NCBI GenBank assembly: GCA_028335825.1
Contig: JAIOKI010000004.1
Coordinates: 496,001 to 560,000 of the forward strand
Source of the DNA: Nosema muscidifuracis
Taxonomy: Eukaryota; Microsporidia; Nosematidae
Reading direction: 5' to 3'
Length of the DNA: 64,000 nucleotides
Shown here: positions 41,320 to 50,537 of the stretch, piece after piece
How positions within the stretch are numbered: position 1 is the first letter of the stretch
How the letters are laid out: the number at the start of each line of letters is the position of its first letter
The notes under the pieces: model-generated
What the model saw: the letters and a program-made list of their open reading frames with translations, nothing else
Told to the model about the DNA's origin: nothing
Databases searched by the model: none
Program-made: the position numbers and the translations under genes

Positions 41320-43752
41320 CTATTCATCATAAAAATTTATCTTCCATAAACTATTCCCTTCAGTAACACAATATAAACATTCCTTATTTAACTCTAAAGA
41401 CTTTTCACTTATACAAACTATCTTTTCATTAATAAGATATTTTATGGTTTTCATTTTTAATCTATCATAAATTACAATATTATCTACTTCTGATAAAATA
41501 ATATATCTTGATTTATAAAGATACCCATAATAAAATTTACCAGAAGGAAAATAAAACCACTCCTTTGTATTTATATTGTATATATAAAATCCATTAAAAA
41601 GATCAAGAATTAATATTTCATCTCTTTTCATAAAAGTAGATCTAATAACTCCAGTAGTGTATGGTATTACCTCATTATTAATTATAATTTCATTATAACA
41701 GACTTTTATATTTCTTTTATGTATATTTATTACATCCTTTGTAAATATTTCTTGGGTAAGTGTCATATTCTTATAATTAAAGGTATATATTTTCTTATTT
41801 GTAAGAAAAGAATAAATCTTCTTATTAATTGAATGAATTCCTTTGATTTCTCCTTTATCAATACATTTAATAATCTTATGAGATGATTTTCTAAAATTTA
41901 GTATACCTTTATTATCAATAGTAAGTGAATTATTATCTGACTTGTTCATGTACACATAATTATTATATTCATGTGAATAATCATAATCTGAACTTTCTTG
42001 TATATTTAGTTTACTTATTTCATGCTTAATAAGAATAAATATTTCTCTATTAGATATCACCATATGATCTATATCAAATACATCCAGTGTTTTATTATCT
42101 TCATAAATTACTGAATATTTACCCACTAAATATAATTTATCACAACTAACCATATTTTTAATATCTTCATATACACCTAATTTGGTAATTTTATCGAATT
42201 TAACTTCTAATAAAACATTATTGATATCATAGAATATATTTCTTGATAAACTTTCCGTATTATGAACAACTCCCAATATAAAAGAAGGTACATTATATCC
42301 TCTAAAAACTTCTTTAAGTGAATCATCAAGTACAATATATTGATCATTATAAGTACTTACATATATCATATCACTATATAAAATACAAGATATATCTTCT
42401 AAACTTAAAGTACTAGAATTTGTATGTAGAATACTATCTGATGTATAGCAAATAAATTTATCTTTATAATAAGAACAAATCAGAATATCATTTCCAACAA
42501 AAATCTCTTCAAGTAATTTTGACCCAATAGGATTTATCCTGTACAAATTAGAAGAAGAGTTAAGATATAAAATATTATCATATTCATGAAAATTAAGTAT
42601 CTTAGAACTGATAGAATATTTTATAGTAGATAAGTCTGAAATATCAATAAAATCAGTTTTATCCTTGTAAACAAGTATTAAAAAATTCTTGAAGATATGA
42701 AAAAGTTCGACTCCCTTTAAATTATCTCTATATTTGGTCATAGAACATTGAACTAAATTAGTCAATGTGCTCTTATACTTTTCATTGTAAAATATCAAAC
42801 TTTTATCAAGCTCCATACATCTTTTAAGTCCTGATACAGAATTAAGTGAACTAAGAATATCTATTTTATCACTCAGCTTAAATAAATGACATTTACCAGA
42901 TAGACTATGCCCCAAAATATTCTCATCAACAAACATCATACAATCGAATGTATTTATATTGTATACCTTTATATCTATCAAAGGTGAAGATAGAGAACTT
43001 TTTATAGTGATCAATTCGTCATCAAGCATACTAAGAACCAATTCATCTTTATGAAGTAAACTTGATTTAACTCGAGTATTTCCAAATTCACTCTCACTAA
43101 TTTTTTTATTATCTACTTCATACCAAATTATACCTTCTCCTATAAAAATATATCCCTGATTATATGCAAAAACACTTGAACATATTTTCTTTATCTTTTT
43201 AATAAGTAAAAGTCCACCATTGCTTATACTATATTTTAATAAAAAAACAGTCTCTTCGATATCTTTGACAATAATATTAAGAATATTGGATTGTACATTT
43301 ATGTATTGTATCTTGTAATATTCCAAATCATTTGGTGTATCATTTTCCACTAACCTGTTGTTAATTAACTGATAAAGCCTAATATTTTTTATAGTATACA
43401 AAATAAGAACTCCATTACAAATATAGTAATTAATGAAAAAAGGTAAAGACATTTCATTAGAAGATATCTCATGAAATTTTACATTCGAACCATCATCTGA
43501 TAATCTACTTATTGTATAAGAATCTGAATAAACAAAAATAAATATTTCATCTGTGAATCTTATAAGTGTCTTAATATATTTTTCAGAAGAAATAGTACTT
43601 AAATATTCCAGTTGAGTACTATAAACTTCAACATGTGTAGATTTGTTACATAATATCAGAGATGGAAGTGCAATTATATCTTGTATCTTTGTATTCAAAG
43701 CAAGTCTAGAGAATTCTAAATAAGTTCTGCCAACTTTTAAATCATCATCCAT
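41320..43752 (-). CDS. Large beta-propeller-like protein, unknown (possible DDB1/CPSF-A/SF3b3-like)
   Basis: The 810 residues are built of short beta strands alternating with polar turns over the whole length (FIFVYSDSYTISRL; LILYTIKNIRLYQL; GYIFIGEGIIWYEV; IYVSTYNDQYIVLD; KYSVIYEDNKTLDVF; LILDLFNGFYIYNI), as expected for two or three propellers. There is no WD signature, no membrane segment and no signal peptide. Length and uniform propeller character resemble the MMS1/CPSF-A family (Rse1, Cft1, DDB1), but I find no diagnostic motif, so function is open. The start has caccccatATG. It is divergent from the 43.9 kb gene over 129 bases. Confidence 0.75.
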   Translation of the reverse strand: MDDDLKVGRTYLEFSRLALNTKIQDIIALPSLILCNKSTHVEVYSTQLEYLSTISSEKYIKTLIRFTDEIFIFVYSDSYTISRLSDDGSNVKFHEISSNEMSLPFFINYYICNGVLILYTIKNIRLYQLINNRLVENDTPNDLEYYKIQYINVQSNILNIIVKDIEETVFLLKYSISNGGLLLIKKIKKICSSVFAYNQGYIFIGEGIIWYEVDNKKISESEFGNTRVKSSLLHKDELVLSMLDDELITIKSSLSSPLIDIKVYNINTFDCMMFVDENILGHSLSGKCHLFKLSDKIDILSSLNSVSGLKRCMELDKSLIFYNEKYKSTLTNLVQCSMTKYRDNLKGVELFHIFKNFLILVYKDKTDFIDISDLSTIKYSISSKILNFHEYDNILYLNSSSNLYRINPIGSKLLEEIFVGNDILICSYYKDKFICYTSDSILHTNSSTLSLEDISCILYSDMIYVSTYNDQYIVLDDSLKEVFRGYNVPSFILGVVHNTESLSRNIFYDINNVLLEVKFDKITKLGVYEDIKNMVSCDKLYLVGKYSVIYEDNKTLDVFDIDHMVISNREIFILIKHEISKLNIQESSDYDYSHEYNNYVYMNKSDNNSLTIDNKGILNFRKSSHKIIKCIDKGEIKGIHSINKKIYSFLTNKKIYTFNYKNMTLTQEIFTKDVINIHKRNIKVCYNEIIINNEVIPYTTGVIRSTFMKRDEILILDLFNGFYIYNINTKEWFYFPSGKFYYGYLYKSRYIILSEVDNIVIYDRLKMKTIKYLINEKIVCISEKSLELNKECLYCVTEGNSLWKINFYDE

Positions 43753-43881
43753 ATGGGGTGAATAATTTTACATTTTTATGCTGATTCGTTTTTTTATACT
43801 TTTATGCATAAACAGGATTTTATGTGCATAAATACAAAATGTATGAAAAAATAATTTTTTAAGAAGTTTTAGGACCCTTAT

Positions 43882-44175
43882 ATGGGAATACTAAATTATT
43901 ATGTAAGTGATAATTATGTAGAAATTAAAAAAGAACTATCTTTTAATGAAAATCTTGAATTAAATCCCGATGTGTCATATTTTATCATCTACGATTTATA
44001 TCACAATAAATATGATACGAAATCAGAGATGGATGATTGGGTTAAATATGGGTTAGTTAATTTAAAGGATGATAGTATTAAATCTGTACCAAAAAGTTTA
44101 GCTGATTTATATAAAAAACATGGGAACAAAATTATGTATAAAAAATTAATGAAAGAATACTCTAAACAAAAGTAA
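43882..44175 (+). CDS. Small hypothetical protein
   Basis: The 97-residue ORF has ggacccttatATG upstream and normal coding composition. It has no signal peptide; there is a mixed beta-strand N-terminal half (NYYVSDNYVEIKKEL; YFIIYDLYHNKYD) and a basic helical tail (ADLYKKHGNKIMYKKLMKEY). Not recognised. It converges on the PX gene with only 12 bases between the stop codons, typical microsporidian compaction. Confidence 0.7.
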   Translation: MGILNYYVSDNYVEIKKELSFNENLELNPDVSYFIIYDLYHNKYDTKSEMDDWVKYGLVNLKDDSIKSVPKSLADLYKKHGNKIMYKKLMKEYSKQK

Positions 44176-44187
44176 TTTTAAAATTTA

Positions 44188-44538
44188 TTAGGTTAAGAAA
44201 TCAAGAATTTTTTTTCTATTTATTTCATCCACCTCTTTTTTAGTTACGAGCATACACAAATATTTAATATAGAAATTAAATCTGTTAACTCTTTCATTTA
44301 CAACTTCACTCGTCAGCTTATTGAATACTTTGCGTGGAAACACAGGTAATTCTTTAATTCTTTTACTTAAAAATTTATTCAATGCCCAAAAGTCAGAATA
44401 TCTTTTATGTATTATCTTATAATTTTTCATTGTACTTATATTTGTTACTACTATTAGTTCATAAAGGGTATATTTATTGTCTACACATTTAGTACTAGAA
44501 ATGCATGCTTCTATTATTTCTTCGGTATTTAAGTGCAT
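44188..44538 (-). CDS. Stand-alone PX (phox) domain protein
   Basis: The protein is almost only a PX domain: an N-terminal strand pair, HKRYSDFWALNKFL (the R-Y-S/D-F motif whose Arg binds PI3P), LPVFPRKVF (proline-rich loop with the second basic contact) and NERVNRFNFYIKYL (third Arg). PX-only proteins of this size resemble the sorting nexin Snx3/Grd19. It would act on endosomal membranes. It sits about 90 bases downstream of a Qa-SNARE gene on the same strand; in yeast Vam7 a PX and a SNARE are fused, but that SNARE is a Qc, so the neighbourhood may be chance. There is no C-rich motif before the ATG. Confidence 0.82.
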   Translation of the reverse strand: MHLNTEEIIEACISSTKCVDNKYTLYELIVVTNISTMKNYKIIHKRYSDFWALNKFLSKRIKELPVFPRKVFNKLTSEVVNERVNRFNFYIKYLCMLVTKKEVDEINRKKILDFLT

Positions 44539-44630
44539 TTGTTTTTCTTACGTGTGCAATTAGTAAATCTTTAATTATTCTTGTTTCAGATTTCAAAATT
44601 AAAATAATATCTCAAGCATAAATTTAAACA

Positions 44631-45344
44631 TCATCTTAATCTAAACAACCAAAATATCAAAGCTAAAACAATCCAGAAAATAAAAAATTTTATAATAGAT
44701 TTTCTTGTTCCAGTAACTCCTTCAATTCCTTTTTTTAGAATGTATATACTATTATCCATAAGCTTATCACTTTTTCCCATAAGATCATCAATTCTTTTAA
44801 AATTTTCTTCTTGAAGAGATACGTGAATTCCAATTTCTTCCATAATTGATCCAATTTCACTGATTTGTTGACTGATTTCTTGTCTATTTCTCATTCGTAC
44901 ACCATTCTCTTCCATAACAATTTCCTGAGCTAATGCAGTATTTGTAGCTTCAGAATGACTAAATTTATTTCTTCTCTGTTCTGTCTCGCATTCAACTTTT
45001 TCACTCTTTCTCAAATATTTCATAATTTCCAATTTATATTCATTTATTCTATTCTTTAATATATTTTGTAAAGTATTGTAAACTTCTCCCTCTTGTGAAC
45101 TAGAATATTCTAAATCACACAATTTAAGTCTTTTTAGAACGTCTTTACACAATATTTGTACTTCATTAACTTTAGTACGTATACTGAATACTTCATATTT
45201 ACATTTTGTAATATCAACTAAAAGTGATTTAATACGTTTATCTATATTAAATATCTCTAAAAAAGGACTTTCAATATTTGATGTAGATTTTTGTGGCATA
45301 GAAGATGTTTGAACAATTTTAGTATATTCTCTTGTTCTGTTCAT
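44631..45344 (-). CDS. Qa-SNARE, syntaxin 5/Sed5-like
   Basis: The 237-residue tail-anchored protein has an N-terminal helical region, a SNARE motif (about 145-200) with the zero-layer Gln in IGIHVSLQEENFKRID, and a C-terminal membrane segment KFFIFWIVLALIFWLF ending in RLR. SEIGSIMEEIG preceding the Gln and the short basic lumenal end recall Sed5/syntaxin 5 (ER-Golgi fusion) more than Sso1 or Pep12, though subfamily assignment by eye is uncertain. The start has taacccttctATG. It is divergent from SGT1 with 47 bases between the start codons. Confidence 0.82.
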   Translation of the reverse strand: MNRTREYTKIVQTSSMPQKSTSNIESPFLEIFNIDKRIKSLLVDITKCKYEVFSIRTKVNEVQILCKDVLKRLKLCDLEYSSSQEGEVYNTLQNILKNRINEYKLEIMKYLRKSEKVECETEQRRNKFSHSEATNTALAQEIVMEENGVRMRNRQEISQQISEIGSIMEEIGIHVSLQEENFKRIDDLMGKSDKLMDNSIYILKKGIEGVTGTRKSIIKFFIFWIVLALIFWLFRLR

Positions 45345-45391
45345 AGAAGGGTTAAGAATATTATATTTTATAATGAATTATATTAACCCTT
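45345..45391. promoter_or_regulatory. 47-base bidirectional promoter between syntaxin and SGT1
   Basis: The complete space between two divergent start codons is 47 bases. Each edge holds an accctt motif a few bases from its ATG (gggtt at about 45349 for the left gene; aaccctt at about 45385 for the right gene), and the core is a pure AT stretch. Both promoters and both 5' UTRs must fit here, so transcripts are either nearly leaderless or start inside the neighbouring gene. Confidence 0.7.
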
Positions 45392-45916
45392 ATGATAGAA
45401 TTTGCTGAGACTAAATCTTCAGTTATTCTTTTTGTATATGATGAAGTACCAGATTTATCTAAAATATCTTTGATTAATTCTTCTACATTATTTATAACAG
45501 ATAAAATAAAAATAAAATTGTATAAAAATATAAGACAAATACAAAATGTATCAAAACATCATAAATATGTAGAGATTGTCTTAGTAAAAGATCAACCATG
45601 TAAATGGTATACAATTAATGGACCATCTGAAGAAGAAAGAAAAGAAGAAATCAAGAAAGTTGAGAAAGTAAAAAAAGAAAAACCTGTCGTACATTATGAA
45701 GGTGAATCTGAAGATGTATTAGATCTTCTAAGTAAAATATATCAAAATGGTGATGAGAATACCAGAAGAGCTATGGAAAAATCATTTATAGAAAGTCGAG
45801 GTACAGTTTTAAGTACAAATTGGGAAGATGTCAAAGAAGGAAAAGTTTTAGAATATGATGAAACTAAAAAAGAATTAAAAAATGTAAATAAATCAAAAGA
45901 CGATAAAAATAAATGA
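45392..45916 (+). CDS. SGT1: SGT1-type co-chaperone (CS-like plus SGS domain, no TPR)
   Basis: The C-terminal SGS domain is clear: VLDLLSKIYQNGDENTRRAM, KSFIESRGTVLSTNWEDV (about 109-147), very close to the Sgt1 consensus with RRAMxKSF and GTVLSTNW. The N-terminal about 75 residues are beta strands consistent with a degenerate CS domain (VEIVLVKDQPCKWYTI). The TPR domain of yeast and human Sgt1 is absent, giving 174 residues. Sgt1 links Hsp90 to SCF/Skp1 and kinetochore (CBF3) assembly. The start has aacccttATG. The related CacyBP/SIP family also ends in an SGS domain and cannot be fully excluded. Confidence 0.85.
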   Translation: MIEFAETKSSVILFVYDEVPDLSKISLINSSTLFITDKIKIKLYKNIRQIQNVSKHHKYVEIVLVKDQPCKWYTINGPSEEERKEEIKKVEKVKKEKPVVHYEGESEDVLDLLSKIYQNGDENTRRAMEKSFIESRGTVLSTNWEDVKEGKVLEYDETKKELKNVNKSKDDKNK

Positions 45917-46044
45917 TTCTGTGAATAATTTTTTTCTAAATAATTGTTTGGTTATTCGCTTTTTTTTTTACTTCTACTTATCCAAATAACTTTGTTTGAA
46001 ATATTAAAAAAAATTTAAAATCAGGGCAAACAAAAATATAGGTA

Positions 46045-47136
46045 ATGTGGATAAGCAAAAACAAATTCCAATTTGATAAGTCTACATACAAAAACAAAAC
46101 AGATATATCTAGTTTATCGTACAAAGATTACTTATATGTAGGTACAGAAAATGGAATGGTAAGTTGTTATAAGGGTTCAGAAAAAATGTACAATTCGCAA
46201 TATTTTACATTAAGATTCGATTATTTAGAAAGTTGTGATGTTCTTGAAAAAATAACTGCATTCGATTTTATGGAATCAGGTGGAATTTCTAAATTAAGTA
46301 TAGTAAGCAACGAGCGTAATATTAAAATATTTGAAGTACGGAATAATCAAAGTACACAAGATAATCTCAATCAAAAAGATATTTCAAATTTAGAATTTTC
46401 ACATAACGAAGTTAAAGAGTTTTCTAATGTTCATTCTTATATGTGTAATTCTGTATCTCTGAATAATGATAATCAGTATTTTATTTCATCAGATTATTTA
46501 CTTATAAATTTATGGAGACCTGATATTTTAGAAGGTTGTTATACTTTGGTAGATATTAAGCCTCCTAAACATACTGATTTAGTATATGTAATAAATACAT
46601 GTAAATTTAGTCAATACATGAATACTGTATTTGGATATTCTACCACAAATGGTGAAATCCTTTTTAATGATCTAAGACTTAATACTAAATCTGAGAATAT
46701 ATTAAAAATAAAAAATAAGGATAAAGATATTAAAGATGGTGCATTCAAATCAGTATCAGATTTTTCATTTGTTAATGAAAATTCTATTATAAACAGAAGT
46801 CTTAATAATGTATCTTTATCAGATTTAAGGAATCCTGATAAAGAAGTTTTCAGAGTAACCATATCTGAGAATATAGTAAGTAATCCAAGTATTTTAAATT
46901 CAGATGCAGTCTATGAAAAGTTTAAGATAAGTGAGAATGGAAAATTTGCTTTTACAGGATCTTTTGGTAATAAAATCTATGCTATTGATTTACTAAAAGG
47001 TAATAAAGAGGAAATTGTAATTGATGCTAAATATAGATCAAATGATTTAAATAAGACCAGGTTTGTAGCAGCTAAAGAAAATGGTTTCTATGTGGTATAT
47101 GGAAATACGATATATGAATATGAAAATGATCATTGA
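46045..47136 (+). CDS. CDC55: PP2A regulatory B subunit (Cdc55/PR55)
   Basis: This WD-type propeller has B55 landmarks: FDYLESCDVLEKITAFDF (family EFDYLKSLEIEEKIN), LSIVSNERNIKIFEV (NDKTIKLWKV), NSVSLNNDNQYFISSDYLLINLWRPDI (INSISxNSDxExFxSADDLRINLW) and TLVDIKPPKHTDLVYVI (IVDIKPxNMEELTEVI). It then has SYSTTNG-type and TGSFGNKIY blades. It targets PP2A in the cell cycle (mitotic exit, spindle checkpoint). At 363 residues it is shorter than yeast Cdc55 (526). The start ATG at 46045 has no close CCC motif; a cagggc lies about 20 bases upstream. Confidence 0.87.
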   Translation: MWISKNKFQFDKSTYKNKTDISSLSYKDYLYVGTENGMVSCYKGSEKMYNSQYFTLRFDYLESCDVLEKITAFDFMESGGISKLSIVSNERNIKIFEVRNNQSTQDNLNQKDISNLEFSHNEVKEFSNVHSYMCNSVSLNNDNQYFISSDYLLINLWRPDILEGCYTLVDIKPPKHTDLVYVINTCKFSQYMNTVFGYSTTNGEILFNDLRLNTKSENILKIKNKDKDIKDGAFKSVSDFSFVNENSIINRSLNNVSLSDLRNPDKEVFRVTISENIVSNPSILNSDAVYEKFKISENGKFAFTGSFGNKIYAIDLLKGNKEEIVIDAKYRSNDLNKTRFVAAKENGFYVVYGNTIYEYENDH

Positions 47137-47797
47137 ATTTAGATAGACCAAATAAATAAAATGTCATAAATTGTAGATTTTTTCAGTATTATCTTAAAAT
47201 CTTATATTTCATTTTGAATTATATTATTCTATTTAAAGTACAATAATCTATTAAAATTTTTATATTTTATTTTGAAATCACAATAATCTATTAAAATTTT
47301 TAAACTCCTTAAAAATTATAATATTCTATCAAAATCAACATAATCTATTAAAATTTCTATTCTTTATTAAAATTATAATAATCTACTAAAATGCTTATAT
47401 TCCATTTTGAAATCAACATAATCTATTAAAATTCCCATTCTCCATTAAAATTATAATAATTTATAAAATTCCTATTCTCCATTAAAATAATTATATTCCA
47501 TTATAATAACAATAATTTATAAAATTCCTATTCTCCATTAAAAACACATATTCAATCATTTCGAAAAATTTCTTTAATTTTATCAAATTATTTATATTTA
47601 TGCATGTAAAAAAATAAATTATCAAATTTTGAAAATTTTTTTAATGATTTTGATATTTTTTACATAAGAGATAAATCATCTAAAACGAAACTAAACACAA
47701 CCATTGATTTTATTTTTTTGAAAAAATTATCAAATAAATTAAATTTAAAATTTTAATTTGTCAACAAAAAAATAAATACAAAAATACAAACAACCTA
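47137..47797. repeat. Degenerate tandem repeats between CDC55 and GND1
   Basis: Units such as caataatctattaaaatttt, attttgaaatcaacataatc and attcccattctccattaaaa recur every 30-55 bases (about 47200-47550). The 230 bases before GND1 are unique AT-rich DNA ending in acaacctaATG. No ORF or structured RNA is seen. Confidence 0.65.
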
Positions 47798-49162
47798 ATG
47801 GAAATATGCCTAATCGGTCTAGGAAATATGGGCAGAAATTTAGCAAAAAATCTTGATGATAAAGGGTACATTCTAAATGTATACAACCGTACATCAAGTA
47901 AGACACATGATTTGATAAAAGAAAATTCCAATATTATTGGACATGATACTATTCAGAAGATGGTAAATAATGTAAAATCACCAAGGATTGTGTTTATTAT
48001 GCTTACTTCTGGACCTGTTATTGATAATATACTGGATGAATTGAATAAATATCTTGATGAAATGGATGTAGCAATAGATCTGGGGAATTCATACTTTAAA
48101 GATACGATCCGACGAACTAAAACGTACAAATTCAATTTTGTTGGTGCGGGTATATCAGGAGGTGAACTTGGTGCTCGTTATGGAGGATCAATTATGGTAG
48201 GTTGTAACGAAAAAACATGGTCGATGGTTAAAGAAGTATTTCACGATCTATCTACTGATTCAAAAACATCTTCTGGAAAGTGTTGTGAAAGATTTGGTAA
48301 TGATGGTGCAGGTCATTTTGTTAAAATGGTACATAACGGGATTGAGTATTGTGATATGGATGTTATATCTGAATCTTATATTATACTTAAGAAAATGGGA
48401 TATAGTAATGATAAAATATCTGAACTTTTTCTTAGATGGAATGATGATAAATTAAAAAGCTATTTGATAGAAATAGCTGGTAAAATTCTTATTAAGAAAG
48501 ATAAAGATGAATATTTAATTGATAAAGTACAGGATTCAGCTCAACAAAAAGGAACTGGAAAGGCTTGTATTATGGAAGCTGTTGAACTTTCTGTACCAAC
48601 GATAACGATAGTAGAGGCTACTTTTTCAAGAGTAGTCTCATCAAGAAAAACTATACGAAAAGAATTAAGTAAAAAACTCAATTTTGATTCTATCGAAAAT
48701 ATTAACATATCAGAAGATGACATATTTAAGACAATTTATTTATGTAGGGCAATTTCTTATATCCAAGGATTTAATCTTCTAAATACAGCATTTGTTGAAT
48801 ATAAATGGATTAAAAATCTTCCTGGAGTATGTGATGTATGGAGTGATGGGTGTATTCTCAGAGGATCTTTTCTAGAAATAATGAAGAAGATTACGACAGA
48901 TGTAGATCAAGATTATGAATTATCAGATACGTTTTGTAAAATTTATAATGAAAATATTTCAGGTCTAAAAAATGTAATAATAAATGCAGCCAAGAAAGGA
49001 ATAGCTATTCCTACAATATCTTCCTGTTTTAATTATATTAATGGAATGCGTGCTGCTGATTCGGGAGGTAATATGATACAAAGTATGAGAGATTGTTTTG
49101 GAGGTCATACTGTCTTATTTAAGGAAGAAAATGAACCCAAACATATTGAATGGCTTGATTAA
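47798..49162 (+). CDS. GND1: 6-phosphogluconate dehydrogenase (decarboxylating)
   Basis: NADP-binding GLGNMGRNL (7-15) opens the Rossmann domain. The substrate loop is ISGGELGARYGGSIMVG (family SGGEEGARxGPSxMPG), the catalytic Lys lies in HFVKMVHNGIEY, and the helical C-domain keeps KGTGKA and VISSR-type (VVSSRKTIRK) segments and the HTD-type tail FGGHTVLF. It yields ribulose 5-phosphate, CO2 and NADPH in the oxidative pentose phosphate pathway, a main NADPH source in microsporidia. Length 454 is slightly below the usual 470-490. The start has caacctaATG. Codon composition is like its neighbours. Confidence 0.95.
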   Translation: MEICLIGLGNMGRNLAKNLDDKGYILNVYNRTSSKTHDLIKENSNIIGHDTIQKMVNNVKSPRIVFIMLTSGPVIDNILDELNKYLDEMDVAIDLGNSYFKDTIRRTKTYKFNFVGAGISGGELGARYGGSIMVGCNEKTWSMVKEVFHDLSTDSKTSSGKCCERFGNDGAGHFVKMVHNGIEYCDMDVISESYIILKKMGYSNDKISELFLRWNDDKLKSYLIEIAGKILIKKDKDEYLIDKVQDSAQQKGTGKACIMEAVELSVPTITIVEATFSRVVSSRKTIRKELSKKLNFDSIENINISEDDIFKTIYLCRAISYIQGFNLLNTAFVEYKWIKNLPGVCDVWSDGCILRGSFLEIMKKITTDVDQDYELSDTFCKIYNENISGLKNVIINAAKKGIAIPTISSCFNYINGMRAADSGGNMIQSMRDCFGGHTVLFKEENEPKHIEWLD

Positions 49163-49246
49163 ATTTTATTTTTCATTTTACAAACAAGAGTTATTTTTTT
49201 AATTAAAAAAAGAATTCTTTGTTTTTAATAGTTTTTACCCCTTAGA

Positions 49247-49402
49247 ATGTATGAAAAACTTATAGAAATGCAATCAAAATATAAAAATTATAAATCTGGG
49301 GAACTTAATACAAGTCCTGATCCTGTAGTATCAATAGTATCACCAAAATATTTCTCAAAAGATGAATATATAGAATTATCAATAAATAATAAATATGCAT
49401 AA
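49247..49402 (+). CDS. 51-residue hypothetical protein with a strong start motif
   Basis: A short ORF starts at an ATG preceded by ttaccccttaga, the same arrangement as at verified genes in this window. It encodes a Lys/Tyr/Ser-rich peptide (start MYEKLIEMQSKYKNYKSGEL, end KYFSKDEYIELSINNKYA). The downstream 160 bases are minisatellite, so it cannot extend. No family is recognised. The motif and the coding-like composition (GGG, CCT and GAT codons) favour a real small gene over chance. Confidence 0.5.
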   Translation: MYEKLIEMQSKYKNYKSGELNTSPDPVVSIVSPKYFSKDEYIELSINNKYA

Positions 49403-49572
49403 TTTAAAAGATGATGAGTAAATAAAATTAATAATGAATTTATCTTTAAGATATGAGTAAATAAAATTATTAATAAATTATCTTTTAAAATATAAAATTA
49501 TTAATAAATTATCTTTTATGCCTTTCAACGATATTTAAATTTTAATTTTTTACCCCAAACATAACAAAAAAA
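49403..49572. repeat. Short tandem repeat and 5' flank
   Basis: Three copies of a unit with gagtaaataaaatt(a/att)aataaattatctttt occupy about 49410-49520. The following taccccaaacataac is the start motif of the next gene, about 20 bases from its ATG. Confidence 0.65.
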
Positions 49573-50511
49573 ATGATCAACGAAAAAAACATGTTTACAT
49601 TTACAATTAGAAAGATGGGAATTCAAAAAGAAAATAATATTGTTCCGAATGATCCCAGTAATATTTTTGAGTTTACTAATAAAAAAAGGAAGAAGATTAA
49701 TTTTGATGATTTGCTTGGTGTAGTTAAGAAAGGATCTAGTAAGAATTTATCAGGAGAAGAAAAAGAAAACAAGAAAGGTAATAATGTTAAGAAAAAGTCG
49801 AATAAAGAATTGAGTAATGTTAAGAAAGAAAATCCTACTAAAAAATTGAATAATGTTAAGAAAAACAATTTTGAGGAAAAGACGAATAAAGAAAATCTTA
49901 CTAAAAAATTGATTAATAATAAGAAAAACAATGTTAAGAAAATTGATTTTAGAAAAGAAATCAAGCTTATCAATTTTAATGAAAAGGAAGATAAAAATAA
50001 GAAAGTTAATAAGATAAATGTTAAAAAGTATGGTATAAAAGAAGAAAAAATAGAATCATCAATTGAAATTGAAAAAATAAGTGATATTCTTTTACTATTT
50101 TGCAGAGAGAATTCTGATGAATATTCTAATAAGTTACATGATTTATTAATTAAAAATCCATCTTTATTTAACAATGATCCATGTGAAGTAGAAATATTTG
50201 ATTTAGAGAAAAAGATTGAAGAATTGGATATTGAACAAGATAAATGGATGAAAATGAAGAAAAATGTGTTAGATGAAAATATTTTAAGTATACCTAATAT
50301 TGTAAGAAGAGAAGGATGTACAGAAATAATTAAAGAAGAAGAAGATGATAAATTGAGTAAGATAATCTTTTTAAAGGATAGTATGAAATCTTATCTTAGA
50401 AATATATCAGAAAGACTTAATGAGATAGAACAAAAGATATTTAACATGACAGCACATGAAAATGAGATGGATCCACTTATTTTACTAAAAGCTCTTACAA
50501 GATATAATTAG
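49573..50511 (+). CDS. Lys-rich protein with C-terminal coiled coil, unknown
   Basis: The 312-residue protein has a basic, low-complexity N-terminal half (Lys/Asn repeats NNVKK, NVKKEN; about 65-155) and a structured C-terminal half (about 165-312). The latter contains a predicted helical region with DLEKKIEELDIEQDKWMKMK and RNISERLNEIEQKIFNM. The half-disordered, half-coiled layout and the IPNIVRREG segment faintly resemble kinetochore MIND subunits (Dsn1/Mis13), but there is no firm motif. The basic region suggests a nuclear, nucleic-acid-binding protein. The CCC motif is about 17 bases upstream; an alternative start is the Met of MFTFTIRK six codons on. Confidence 0.72.
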   Translation: MINEKNMFTFTIRKMGIQKENNIVPNDPSNIFEFTNKKRKKINFDDLLGVVKKGSSKNLSGEEKENKKGNNVKKKSNKELSNVKKENPTKKLNNVKKNNFEEKTNKENLTKKLINNKKNNVKKIDFRKEIKLINFNEKEDKNKKVNKINVKKYGIKEEKIESSIEIEKISDILLLFCRENSDEYSNKLHDLLIKNPSLFNNDPCEVEIFDLEKKIEELDIEQDKWMKMKKNVLDENILSIPNIVRREGCTEIIKEEEDDKLSKIIFLKDSMKSYLRNISERLNEIEQKIFNMTAHENEMDPLILLKALTRYN

Positions 50512-50537
50512 AAATTTAAGACTTATTAAATGTGTTA

